Shown here in pieces: positions 1 through 6,639 of a stretch of 8,284 nucleotides of DNA. The position numbers and the translations under genes were made by a program. The DNA comes from Clostridia bacterium (GTDB lineage: Bacteria; Bacillota_A; Clostridia; Oscillospirales; CAG-272). The notes below the pieces were generated by a model. It was not told the origin of the DNA. It did no database searches and saw only the letters and a list, made by a program, of their open reading frames with translations. Position 1 is the stretch's first letter. Each line of letters begins with the position of its first letter. The stretch covers positions 1 to 8,284 of the forward strand of contig JAGBSQ010000187.1 of NCBI GenBank assembly GCA_017631775.1, in the 5' to 3' direction.

Positions 1-228
1 GGTATTGAGATCCCCTTCCTTGTAAATTACAAGATCCCGATTCTTACCAAGGCTCCCGGCGGCTTCCTCGTTTACGGTATCGTAATTGCTGTTATGAATA
101 AGCTGACCGAAAAGAAGGGCGGCGTTAAGAGAAAGTCCTTCTCTTGCGAAGGTTGCCCCTCGAACGGAAGCTGCAACAAGACCTCTTGCTCGGTTGAGGC
201 TCAGAAGGAGGTAGAAGAAAATGCTTAA
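1..228 (+). CDS. rnfE: RnfE, membrane subunit of the Rnf complex (3' end only)
   Basis: The visible 75 residues are the C-terminus of the RnfE/RsxE subunit; the 5' part lies outside the window. Known role: RnfE pairs with RnfA in the membrane core of the Rnf complex (ferredoxin:NAD+ oxidoreductase coupled to Na+ or H+ transport). The assignment rests on the last hydrophobic helix, starting APGGFLVYGIVIAV at fragment residues 18-31, and on the position directly before rnfA and rnfB. After that helix comes a basic linker and a cysteine-rich tail with C49, C52, C58 and C63 (spacing C-x2-C-x5-C-x4-C), ending in an acidic stretch. The tail looks like an added metal or Fe-S site, though this is inference. 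The stop overlaps the rnfA start by 8 bases, and the rnfA ribosome binding site lies within this coding sequence, suggesting translational coupling. Confidence 0.88.
   Translation, partial: GIEIPFLVNYKIPILTKAPGGFLVYGIVIAVMNKLTEKKGGVKRKSFSCEGCPSNGSCNKTSCSVEAQKEVEENA
205..211 (+). promoter_or_regulatory. Ribosome binding site of rnfA inside rnfE
   Basis: A perfect AAGGAGG lies 9 bases before the rnfA ATG, within the rnfE reading frame. It fixes the rnfA start at 221 and places initiation before the end of rnfE translation. Confidence 0.85.
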
Positions 229-814
229 AGAACTCATTCTCATTCTGATGGGCGGCGTTCTCGTTAACAACTACGTCCTGCAACAGTTCCTTGGAATTTG
301 CCCCTTCTTGGGTGTTTCCAAAAAGACCGACCAAGCGGCCGGCATGGGCATTGCCGTTACCTTTGTTATGTTGGTTGCAACCGCCGCAACTTGGCCCATT
401 TACCACTATATCCTCGCCCCTAATTACACCTACCTGCAAATCATCGTATTCATTCTCGTAATTGCATCGCTGGTTCAATTTGTTGAGATCATTCTCAAGA
501 AATTCATTCCCGCGCTTCACAAGTCTCTCGGCATCTACCTGCCCCTCATTACTACCAACTGTGCAGTGCTTGGCGTTACCCTGAACAACATTACCGCTGA
601 GTATAACTTCCTGCAATCTATGGTTTCTACCTTGGGCGTAGGTCTTGGCTTCTTGCTTGCAATGGTTCTTTTTGCAGGCGTACGTTCGAGAATTGAAAAC
701 TGCCCCGCTCCCAAGTGCTTTAAGGGAATTCCGATTACACTTGTTGCGGCTTCCATCGTAGCGCTTGCATTCTTTGGCTTTGCGGGCGTGGTTGAAAATC
801 TGCTTGGCGCATAA
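221..814 (+). CDS. rnfA: RnfA, membrane subunit of the Rnf complex
   Basis: This is a complete 197-residue protein, close to the usual length of about 190. About six hydrophobic helices are visible (roughly residues 4-22, 40-60, 72-92, 102-123, 134-153 and 169-189). The N-terminal segment with NNYVLQQFLGICPFLGVSKK and the segment LPLITTNCAVLGVTL are hallmarks of the RnfA/NqrE family. C27 and C114 match the family cysteines that, with their counterparts in RnfE, are known to hold an Fe-S cluster within the membrane. Two further cysteines, C161 and C166, lie in the loop before the last helix. Its role is electron transfer and ion translocation in the membrane core, together with RnfE and RnfD. 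The start overlaps rnfE by 8 bases and rnfB follows after 12, so all three are co-transcribed. Confidence 0.96.
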   Translation: MLKELILILMGGVLVNNYVLQQFLGICPFLGVSKKTDQAAGMGIAVTFVMLVATAATWPIYHYILAPNYTYLQIIVFILVIASLVQFVEIILKKFIPALHKSLGIYLPLITTNCAVLGVTLNNITAEYNFLQSMVSTLGVGLGFLLAMVLFAGVRSRIENCPAPKCFKGIPITLVAASIVALAFFGFAGVVENLLGA

Positions 815-826
815 GGAGGATAAAAC

Positions 827-1636
827 ATGACCATTTTAATTCCTACAATCCTTCTTGGTGTTATCGCGCTGATCTGTGCAATTATTTTGACGCTTTCCAA
901 TCGCTTTTTTGGCGTAAAGGAAGACGAAACCGCAGTTGCAATCAGAGCTTGCCTGCCCGGTGCAAACTGTGGCGCTTGCGGCTATACCGGCTGTGACGGC
1001 TATGCAAAGGCATTGGCAGATAAAAGCGAAGGCAAAACAAACCTTTGCGTTCCCGGCGGTGACAAGACCGCGAAGGAAATTGCAGCTATTCTCGGTGTAG
1101 AGGCTGAGGACGTTGTTGAACAGGTTGCATACGTTGCTTGTAACGGCAATTGCGGCGCAACCGAAAGAAAATACGACTACAAGGGCTTTAAGAGCTGTGT
1201 TGCCGCTAACCTTTTGTATAACGGCGACAAGACCTGCAACTATGCATGCCTTGGCTACGGCGACTGCACACGCGTTTGCCCCAAAGATGCTATCTCGGTA
1301 GCAGACGGCATTGCAAAGGTTGACCCTCAAAAATGCATTGGCTGCGGCATGTGCGTTCGCGAATGCCCCAACCACATCATTAAGCTTGTAAACGATACCG
1401 TAAAGGTAGTTGTTCAATGTTCCAATCACGATAAGGGCGCTATCACACGTAAGCAATGCATCAACGGTTGCATTGGCTGTATGAAGTGCCAAAAGGCTTG
1501 CCCCAACGGTGCTGTTAAGGTTGAAAACAACCTGGCAACCATTGATTACTCGCTTTGCACCGGCTGTAAGGCTTGTGTTGAGGTTTGCCCTGTTCATTGC
1601 ATTCACGAAGATAACTTCATTTGCGGTGCGCACTAA
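827..1636 (+). CDS. rnfB: RnfB, poly-ferredoxin subunit of the Rnf complex
   Basis: RnfB is the subunit thought to accept electrons from reduced ferredoxin for the Rnf complex. It has 269 residues. Residues 3-23 form one membrane anchor. A four-cysteine Fe-S domain follows (C48, C51, C56, C74, in GANCGACGYTGC), then a family-typical C105/C109/C124 region. Two ferredoxin-like pairs come next: C137/C141/C147/C151 with C170/C173/C176/C180, and C215/C218/C221/C225 with C244/C247/C250/C254. By count this allows about five [4Fe-4S] clusters, as expected for long clostridial-type RnfB. Extra cysteines (C198, C211, C258, C266) are not assigned. The ATG has an AAGGAGGA site 6 bases upstream. It is the last rnf gene here; a hairpin follows 45 bases after its stop. 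Confidence 0.97.
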   Translation: MTILIPTILLGVIALICAIILTLSNRFFGVKEDETAVAIRACLPGANCGACGYTGCDGYAKALADKSEGKTNLCVPGGDKTAKEIAAILGVEAEDVVEQVAYVACNGNCGATERKYDYKGFKSCVAANLLYNGDKTCNYACLGYGDCTRVCPKDAISVADGIAKVDPQKCIGCGMCVRECPNHIIKLVNDTVKVVVQCSNHDKGAITRKQCINGCIGCMKCQKACPNGAVKVENNLATIDYSLCTGCKACVEVCPVHCIHEDNFICGAH

Positions 1637-1643
1637 CTAAATT

Positions 1644-1677
1644 ACAAACATCTTATTCATTAAAAGTAACAAACATC
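1644..1677 (+). repeat. Short direct repeat (ACAAACATC) after rnfB
   Basis: ACAAACATC occurs at 1644-1652 and again at 1669-1677, 25 bases start to start, in the AT-rich gap before the hairpin. It could be chance in AT-rich DNA or a pair of protein contact sites; the sequence does not decide between them. Confidence 0.4.
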
Positions 1678-1681
1678 AAAT

Positions 1682-1712
1682 TGGGTGGAACACATCGCGT
1701 GTGTTCCACCCA
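1682..1712 (+). terminator. Perfect 13-bp hairpin between rnfB and the NusG-II gene
   Basis: GGGTGGAACACA (1683-1694) pairs perfectly with TGTGTTCCACCC (1700-1711) around the 5-base loop TCGCG, and T1682/A1712 adds one more pair. The following bases are ATAAAAAAC, not a T-tract, so it is not a canonical Rho-independent terminator on this strand. It may instead be an attenuator, an RNA processing or stability element that separates rnf expression from the downstream genes, or an operator. The structure is certain; the function is open. Confidence 0.5.
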
Positions 1713-1724
1713 TAAAAAACAAAG

Positions 1725-1731
1725 AAAGGAG
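1725..1731 (+). promoter_or_regulatory. Ribosome binding site that sets the NusG-II gene start
   Basis: AAAGGAG lies 7 bases before the ATG at 1739. It favours that start over an in-frame GTG at 1685, which lies inside the hairpin stem and has no ribosome binding site. Confidence 0.8.
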
Positions 1732-1738
1732 AGCCAAT

Positions 1739-2119
1739 ATGGAAAATCAATGCGCGGCAAAAAAGAAATACCGTTTGGATATGATCGTCATAGCCGCTAT
1801 ACTGCTCCTATCTGTTGCACTCCTTCTTGTTATGACACTCACCCGCGAGGAAGGCGCCAGTATTGTGGTTGAGATCGACGGTCAAACCGTTGCGACCTAT
1901 TCGCTTTACCAAAACGGAGAATATTCCCTCAACGGTGGAACGAACGTGCTTGTGATTGAAAACGGACAAGCCTATTTGAACTATTCCAATTGCCCCGATC
2001 ACACCTGCGAAAAGACCGGAAAAATCCAATACGTAGGACAAACTATTGTCTGCTTGCCAAATCGACTCACCGTTACCATAAAGGGTGAGGCATCGGATGG
2101 CGTTGACTTTGTTTCGTAA
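1739..2119 (+). CDS. Membrane-anchored NusG-domain-II protein
   Basis: This 126-residue protein resembles the NusG_II family of Firmicutes (small proteins with a domain like the second domain of NusG; precise role unknown). Basic residues at the N-terminus precede one hydrophobic helix (about 15-33). A small beta-rich domain of about 90 residues follows, predicted to face outside. The family signature is visible as NCPDHTC (C85 and C90), then KTGKI and a third cysteine in VCLPNRL (C105). The start was chosen at ATG 1739 because of its AAAGGAG site; starting at the upstream GTG would add 18 hydrophilic residues encoded by the hairpin. The stop is followed by AAGGAGG and the next gene 12 bases on, so the two are co-expressed. 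Whether they read through from rnfB is unclear. A link to Rnf or redox work is inference from position only. Confidence 0.82.
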   Translation: MENQCAAKKKYRLDMIVIAAILLLSVALLLVMTLTREEGASIVVEIDGQTVATYSLYQNGEYSLNGGTNVLVIENGQAYLNYSNCPDHTCEKTGKIQYVGQTIVCLPNRLTVTIKGEASDGVDFVS

Positions 2120-2131
2120 GGAGGACTGCCG

Positions 2132-2635
2132 ATGAGAAATAAAAAAACGCTTCAGTTGACAACCATGGCTTTTATTATTGCATTTGCAATGATCCTCTCT
2201 TTTGTCGAAAGCCGCATTCCCGCATTGGTCGCCATTCCCGGTGTAAAGGTGGGACTTGCTAACATTGCAGTCATCTTCACACTCTACAAGCTTGGAACCA
2301 AAGAAGCCATTACCGTCTCCATTATTCGTGTTCTTCTCATAGCCATGCTGTTCGGCTCTGCGGTGAGCCTGATCTACAGCGTTTGCGGCGCGGTTTTGAG
2401 CCTTTTGACAATGATACTGTTAAAGAAGCTCACGCCCCTGACCGAGGTTGCCGTAAGCGTTACCGGCGGCATTATGCACAACGTGGGACAAATTGCTGCC
2501 GCATCCTTTATGCTCAGCACAAACGTTGTCATCTACTACCTGCCCTTTTTGCTGGTTTCGGGAACCGTCGCCGGCGTTGTGGTAGGCATTGCTTCGGCAA
2601 TACTAATCAAACGCGTAAAATTCAAATACCAATAA
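2132..2635 (+). CDS. Gx transporter family / 'heptaprenyl diphosphate synthase component I' membrane protein
   Basis: This is a 167-residue, highly hydrophobic protein with about five or six helices (roughly 10-24, 31-50, 62-76, 80-98, 107-127 and 134-158). The motifs PGVKVGLANIAVIF (36-49) and GGIMHNVGQ (112-120) are those of the family named after component I of heptaprenyl diphosphate synthase, now often called Gx transporter family. The enzyme name is doubtful here: the protein is an integral membrane protein without the DDxxD motif of prenyl synthases, and it resembles the substrate-binding (S) components of ECF vitamin transporters. The substrate is unknown. AAGGAGG overlaps the stop of the preceding gene, 7 bases before this ATG, and a terminator begins right at its own stop codon. 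Pairing with a NusG-II protein is a recurring clostridial arrangement from general knowledge. Confidence 0.82.
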   Translation: MRNKKTLQLTTMAFIIAFAMILSFVESRIPALVAIPGVKVGLANIAVIFTLYKLGTKEAITVSIIRVLLIAMLFGSAVSLIYSVCGAVLSLLTMILLKKLTPLTEVAVSVTGGIMHNVGQIAAASFMLSTNVVIYYLPFLLVSGTVAGVVVGIASAILIKRVKFKYQ

Positions 2636-2668
2636 AAGCATCGAAGAAAATTCGGTGCTTTTCTTTTT
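2634..2668 (+). terminator. Rho-independent terminator of the left block
   Basis: AAAAGCATCGAA (2634-2645) pairs with TTCGGTGCTTTT (2651-2662) over 12 bp with one G-U pair, around the loop GAAAA. The run CTTTTT follows. It begins within the stop codon of the Gx-family gene. Confidence 0.88.
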
Positions 2669-2685
2669 GCCCAAAAAACTACTCC

Positions 2686-2714
2686 TTGACAAACGGCAAA
2701 AAGAATTGTATAAT
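2686..2714 (+). promoter_or_regulatory. Consensus sigma-A promoter for the membrane hydrolase gene
   Basis: A perfect -35 box TTGACA (2686-2691) and a perfect -10 box TATAAT (2709-2714) are separated by 17 bp, the ideal spacing. Transcription should start near 2721, leaving a leader of about 40 bases before the ATG at 2764. It lies just after the preceding terminator, so the downstream gene is an independent unit. No operator-like palindrome was seen beside it. Confidence 0.9.
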
Positions 2715-2748
2715 AAAATTGTGCAGGAAATAATTGCATATTATTTAT

Positions 2749-2755
2749 GAAAGGA
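2749..2755 (+). promoter_or_regulatory. Ribosome binding site that sets the hydrolase start
   Basis: GAAAGGA lies 8 bases before the ATG at 2764. It supports that start over an in-frame TTG at 2734, which lies about a dozen bases after the predicted transcript start and has no ribosome binding site. Confidence 0.75.
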
Positions 2756-2763
2756 CAAAAACC

Positions 2764-4560
2764 ATGAAACGCAGAACAAAGCTTTTTTTGACCATTTCAG
2801 TTTTAGTTTGTCTTCTCAGTTCCATTGGCGCATGCCTCTTCCAAACCGATTTCGGTGCCATCGAATACCATGACATGACCTTTGTTACCGAAAGCGGACA
2901 TGAGCTTGATGCCCTCTTGCTCGTGCCCGAAACCGCAACCGCCGAGAACAAAGCCCCCGCAATTGTTGTTAGCCACGGTTGGTACAACAACCGCGAAATG
3001 CAAGACCTCAACTACGTTGAGTACGCTCGCCGCGGATACGTTGTTCTTGCCATTAGCATGTACGGACATGGTGACTCCGAGGTGATCGAATCCAACACCT
3101 GGTGGGATGATGAAAACAACGCCAACGGTCTTTATGACGGCGTAAAATATCTTTCCACCCTCCCCTACGTTGATACCGCAAAAATTGGCGTTACAGGCCA
3201 CTCCAACGGCGCGCTCGCTTGCCGCGAGGCTGTGCTGCAGGATAAGGAAGGCCTCATTGCCGCAGCTCTGCTCGTCTCCAACGATGCCGTATATTATGAT
3301 GAGGACGGCAACTTTTACAACCAATTCGGCTCTCGCGATGCCGCTATCGTTGCCTGCCAATACGATGAGTTCTTCCACCGCGTTGACGGCAACGCTCCCC
3401 GTGACTACATCAATCAAGTAACCGCACAATCCTTCCTGCACTTTGGTGTTGACCCCCAAGGACTTGAAATGCGCAAAGCAGATGAGTTCTACACAAACGA
3501 AGTAGACGGCAAGGTTGCCATTCGTGCCATCTATAACCCCGCAATTACACACCCGTGGGCACATTTTTCAACTGACGTAGTTGCATTCAGCGTAAATTTC
3601 TTTGACCGCGCGTTTGGAGAACCCGTTTCCCGCGACCGTTATGATCAAATGTGGCAAATCAAGGCAGCATTCAATGCACTCGGCGTTGTTGGCTTCTTTA
3701 TGTTCCTTGTTGCGCTGACCTTTGCCCTGCTTGAGACCCCTTATTTTGGCGTTCTCAAGACCGCAGAGCCCGTTCAGCCTTGGCCCGCACCCGAAGGCTA
3801 TGCCAAAAAGATTGCACGCCGCAGAGGCTTCTGGGGCCCTGTATGGAGCATTCCCTTCTACTTTATCGGCTTTATCATCGGCTTTGTTGGCTCTATGTTC
3901 ATTGGAATTTGGAACCAAGGCGGCTCCCTTGCAATTGGTATGTGGTCGCTCCTTTGCGGTCTGTTTACCCTTGGTACCATCCGCAAGAGCAAAAAATACA
4001 CCTTGATCGACCCCTGGACAAGAGGCGCAAAGATTGGCGGCGCAAAAATGTGGCGCTCCATTCTCTTGGCCCTCACGGTTGTTTGCTCGGCATTCCTGCT
4101 TGTATTCCTTTCGGACTACTTCTTCTTGACCGACTACAGACTTTGGTGCTTTGCAACCATTCGCGCATTTGATGCCAAGCACATTGCAAAGATCCTTGCC
4201 TTCCTGCCCTTCTGGCTCGTTTACTACCTTGCAACCAGCGTATCGGCAAACTGCTACGGCTACGCCGAAAAGGGCAACCGCCGCGGCACTCCCGTGCTCA
4301 AGCAAATGTTCCTTGTTTTCATTGGCCCGGCTTTGATGATTGCAATCCAATACGCCAAGTTCTTTATTACAGGCAAGATGGTTCTTGACCCCATCACCGG
4401 CATTATGGGCATTTGGCTCTTCCCCATCGTTATCATTCTCCCGCTCTCCGTTCTCATCAGCAACTCCATTTACAAGAGAACGAAGAACCCCTACATTGGC
4501 GGTTTGATTATGGCAATTGTAGCTTGTATTCTTACAGTTACCAACACCTTGACCGGCTGA
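2764..4560 (+). CDS. Extracytoplasmic alpha/beta hydrolase fused to a multi-helix membrane domain
   Basis: This is a 598-residue two-part protein. Residues 6-23 form a signal or anchor helix. Residues about 35-290 are an alpha/beta hydrolase domain: SHGW (70-73) as the oxyanion region, nucleophile elbow GHSNG with S147, probable acid D201 at the end of the strand in ACQYDEFF, and probable histidine H267 (H263 is the alternative) in HPWAHFS. The second half contains about eight hydrophobic helices (roughly 304-323, 363-383, 388-405, 430-450, 475-494, 513-534, 545-567 and 577-594) that I cannot assign to a family. The esterase or peptidase substrate is unknown. By the usual orientation of the first helix, the hydrolase would face outside. 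It is transcribed alone from its own consensus promoter, with bidirectional termination just after the stop. An ester- or acyl-transfer role at the envelope is possible but unproven. Confidence 0.85.
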   Translation: MKRRTKLFLTISVLVCLLSSIGACLFQTDFGAIEYHDMTFVTESGHELDALLLVPETATAENKAPAIVVSHGWYNNREMQDLNYVEYARRGYVVLAISMYGHGDSEVIESNTWWDDENNANGLYDGVKYLSTLPYVDTAKIGVTGHSNGALACREAVLQDKEGLIAAALLVSNDAVYYDEDGNFYNQFGSRDAAIVACQYDEFFHRVDGNAPRDYINQVTAQSFLHFGVDPQGLEMRKADEFYTNEVDGKVAIRAIYNPAITHPWAHFSTDVVAFSVNFFDRAFGEPVSRDRYDQMWQIKAAFNALGVVGFFMFLVALTFALLETPYFGVLKTAEPVQPWPAPEGYAKKIARRRGFWGPVWSIPFYFIGFIIGFVGSMFIGIWNQGGSLAIGMWSLLCGLFTLGTIRKSKKYTLIDPWTRGAKIGGAKMWRSILLALTVVCSAFLLVFLSDYFFLTDYRLWCFATIRAFDAKHIAKILAFLPFWLVYYLATSVSANCYGYAEKGNRRGTPVLKQMFLVFIGPALMIAIQYAKFFITGKMVLDPITGIMGIWLFPIVIILPLSVLISNSIYKRTKNPYIGGLIMAIVACILTVTNTLTG

Positions 4561-4577
4561 TATTCCCATACAAAAAC

Positions 4578-4611
4578 AAAGCGGCAACCCAAACGGGTTG
4601 CCGCTTTTTTT
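4578..4611. terminator. Bidirectional Rho-independent terminator between convergent genes
   Basis: AAAGCGGCAACCC (4578-4590) pairs perfectly with GGGTTGCCGCTTT (4595-4607) around the loop AAAC. On the plus strand a run of seven T (4605-4611) overlaps the stem base and continues past it. On the minus strand the hairpin is followed by TTTGTTTTTG. It lies between the stops of the hydrolase (4560) and the GH5 gene (4625) and can serve both. Confidence 0.93.
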
Positions 4612-4624
4612 GCATAGCGTTTGT

Positions 4625-6115
4625 TTATTTTACAACTGCGGTTGTATCAATTTTGCACTTGTCGCCAAAGTATTCCTTAAGGACGAGATAGAGCGTGCCG
4701 TCTTCATAAAGCTTATAGTTGCCGTCTTGTCCGCCGTATTGGGTCTGCTCGCCAAGCCATGTGAGAATGATATCATCGAAGGATGCTTCGCGAATATCCA
4801 ATTTGAGATTGTATTCCTCAATGGAGGTGTCCTTATCGTTTTCAAGGAACATCTTGTTAACAACAAGACCCCAGGAATTATCCCACCAACCGACCGAAAC
4901 AATCTTGTAGCTCCAAATGGTCCAGCCCCAGCCGAGTTCATCATATTGGTGCAAATATTTGTTCCAAGCCTCTTTGTCGGCAATGAAGTTGAATTCACCG
5001 ACAAACTTGGGAACCTCGTAATCGCTGAACATATACAAGGTGTTCATCAAGGTGTAGAAGAGCTCGTTGGAAACACCCTTGTCGTGGTTCCAGTTGTAGA
5101 AGTGGTATTGATAAAGTACATTCTCCCAACCGTACTTTTCGGGAGCGGGGAGCGAGATGGGATACCATACGCCCTCAATGGAAATAACGTGGTGCTGATC
5201 GACCTCGCGAATAGCGTCGTAAAGTCTATCCATAACCTCCCATTGCAGCTTGCCGGTGCCTGCCTCGGTGCGCTTGGTGGGCTCGTTGACAAGGTCGTAC
5301 GCCAAAATGGTAGAGGCAAGATCGGGACGATCGTTTACGTAATGCTTTGCAATGTTTTGCCAAAGCGTGCACATTTCTTGAATGTAGGTTTCATTCTCCC
5401 AAAAGTCCATGTCTCTGGTGCCGCAATGCTCGTAGCCGGATTGACCGCCTACCACACCGTGCATATCGATGATGACCTTGAGATCATATTTTTGGGCAAG
5501 CTCAAGGAAAAAGTCGAGCTTTTCAAAGGCGTCCTCGCGCATAACAAGCGCATCGTCGGGGCCTTCCATAAAGTTGCGGTAATACATGGGCAAGCGAATG
5601 GTGTTAAGACCCGTATCGCGAATGAGCATAAAGTCTCCCTCGGTGCAATAAGAGTAGAAGAAGGCGTTGAGCAGCTCATAAAGCTCTTCTTCGCTAAAGT
5701 CGCCTTTTGCAACACGTTCTGCCAAAATAGCATCGAATTCTTCTTGATAGATCTCTTCGTATGCTTCAACAACGCCCTGCTCGTTTACGCTTTGAAAGCT
5801 GCCGTCCTCGTTGTAAAGAGCGCCAACCGAGTTTACGGTCATCCAACCCTCGGCGATAAACAGGTTGCCAAAGTTGATGCCCTTAATGTCAAAACGGTCT
5901 CCGTTCTCGTCATAAAGACCGCGGCCAACCGCAACAACGGTTCCAAACTCGTTGGGGGTGACCTCTACGTGAGCAGGGATATCGTCAGCACTTTTGCCGG
6001 CAACGTAAAGATTGCCCGCAAGCGCAAATCCGCCAACGATTAAGAGAATGCTCGCAAGAGCAATGCCTATGCCAAGCAAAACTTTCTTCCAAACTTTTTT
6101 CGGTGTGTTTTTCAT
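4625..6115 (-). CDS. Membrane-anchored GH5-type glycoside hydrolase (cellulase-like)
   Basis: This 496-residue protein has a basic N-terminus and one hydrophobic helix (about 12-34), so the enzyme is probably tethered outside the membrane. The TIM-barrel motifs of glycoside hydrolase family 5 appear in order: NTIRLP (R174), IIDMHG (H219), LVNEP with probable acid/base E278, YQYHFY (H338, Y340), and FVGEFN with probable nucleophile E374, then WTIWSYK (W401). Retaining cleavage of a beta-glucan or mannan-type chain fits the family; the substrate cannot be read from sequence. Between the early IKGINFG segment (78-83) and R174 lies an acidic stretch (about 95-160, including EAYEEIYQEEFD) longer than in small GH5 enzymes. 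No dockerin or obvious carbohydrate-binding module is seen. GAGAGG lies 5 bases before the ATG. It is probably the last gene of the minus-strand operon, 38 bases after the P-loop gene. Confidence 0.88.
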   Translation of the reverse strand: MKNTPKKVWKKVLLGIGIALASILLIVGGFALAGNLYVAGKSADDIPAHVEVTPNEFGTVVAVGRGLYDENGDRFDIKGINFGNLFIAEGWMTVNSVGALYNEDGSFQSVNEQGVVEAYEEIYQEEFDAILAERVAKGDFSEEELYELLNAFFYSYCTEGDFMLIRDTGLNTIRLPMYYRNFMEGPDDALVMREDAFEKLDFFLELAQKYDLKVIIDMHGVVGGQSGYEHCGTRDMDFWENETYIQEMCTLWQNIAKHYVNDRPDLASTILAYDLVNEPTKRTEAGTGKLQWEVMDRLYDAIREVDQHHVISIEGVWYPISLPAPEKYGWENVLYQYHFYNWNHDKGVSNELFYTLMNTLYMFSDYEVPKFVGEFNFIADKEAWNKYLHQYDELGWGWTIWSYKIVSVGWWDNSWGLVVNKMFLENDKDTSIEEYNLKLDIREASFDDIILTWLGEQTQYGGQDGNYKLYEDGTLYLVLKEYFGDKCKIDTTAVVK

Positions 6116-6153
6116 ACTAACCTCTCAATGTTTTATTTTTTGAGTTGAGCATA

Positions 6154-6639
6154 CTAAAGGGTTTTTAAATAGATGTCGGCCTCTTGCCTGCTTTTGAACA
6201 CGGTGATGTTTCTATCATTGTATTTTTCAAGCAGCTCATAAATGCCGGGCAGCGTTTTTGTAGGGAATTCTTCAATTTGTTTTTTGAATTCAGGGTCGAA
6301 TTCGGTTTCGATCCAAGGCATTTCATATCTCTCTTTTCCAACACGAGACATGGCACCCGCGAGACAGACCTCGGTTGGCAGATCGAAAAGAAAGACTGTA
6401 TCGCACGCCGCTATGCGACGCTCGATCGTTCGGCTGTAATTGCCATCGATGATCCAAGCATCCTCTGCCAAGATTTCTCCAAGACGTGTGTCAAATTCTT
6501 CGCGCGGAATATGGGTCTTATCCGGCTTGTGCCAAATGGCGTCAAGATAGTAAAGCGGCAACCCCGTTTTGTCCTTCAGCTTTTCGGCAAAGGTGGTTTT
6601 GCCGGAACCCGGACAGCCAATGACGATGACTTTTTTCAT
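6154..6639 (-). CDS. FlaR / adenylate-kinase-like P-loop NTPase
   Basis: This is a 161-residue cytoplasmic protein. Walker A is GCPGSGKTT (residues 8-16, K14). The segments YYLDAIWHKP (30-39), WIIDGNY (62-68) and DTVFLFDLP (80-88) are typical of the small kinase-like family often annotated as 'DNA topology modulation protein FlaR' or adenylate-kinase-related. It probably binds ATP or another nucleotide and phosphorylates a small substrate, but the true substrate is not known for most members. The length is normal for the family. Its ATG overlaps the stop of the uridine-kinase-like gene in an ATGA joint, with GAGGAG just upstream, indicating translational coupling. Confidence 0.82.
   Translation of the reverse strand: MKKVIVIGCPGSGKTTFAEKLKDKTGLPLYYLDAIWHKPDKTHIPREEFDTRLGEILAEDAWIIDGNYSRTIERRIAACDTVFLFDLPTEVCLAGAMSRVGKERYEMPWIETEFDPEFKKQIEEFPTKTLPGIYELLEKYNDRNITVFKSRQEADIYLKTL

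Noticed and set aside
836..1633. Long open frame on the minus strand opposite rnfB (265 codons).
   Set aside because: Cysteine and glycine codons of rnfB read backwards give alanine, threonine and asparagine-rich sequence without stops. It has no family features, and rnfB is certain.
1685..1738. Possible N-terminal extension of the NusG-II protein from GTG 1685.
   Set aside because: The codons lie in the hairpin and the ribosome binding site. ATG 1739 has a well-spaced AAAGGAG and gives a normal anchor helix.
1637..1738. Riboswitch or promoter in the gap after rnfB.
   Set aside because: No multi-stem fold or known riboswitch core, and no paired -35/-10 boxes at good spacing. Only the single hairpin and the short repeat are supported.
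2803..4587. Two long minus-strand open frames opposite the membrane hydrolase gene.
   Set aside because: Both are antisense shadows: compositionally odd, without motifs or ribosome binding sites, and one begins within the terminator hairpin.
4598..6043. Very long open frame on the plus strand opposite the GH5 gene (481 codons).
   Set aside because: It is the mirror of the GH5 gene, caused by its codon choice. It has no domain motifs, begins inside the terminator region and lacks a ribosome binding site. The GH5 frame has clear catalytic motifs.
6121..6149. Weak inverted repeat CTCAA/TTGAG that could mask the GH5 ribosome binding site.
   Set aside because: Only five base pairs with a 16-base AT-rich loop; too weak to claim as a regulatory switch.
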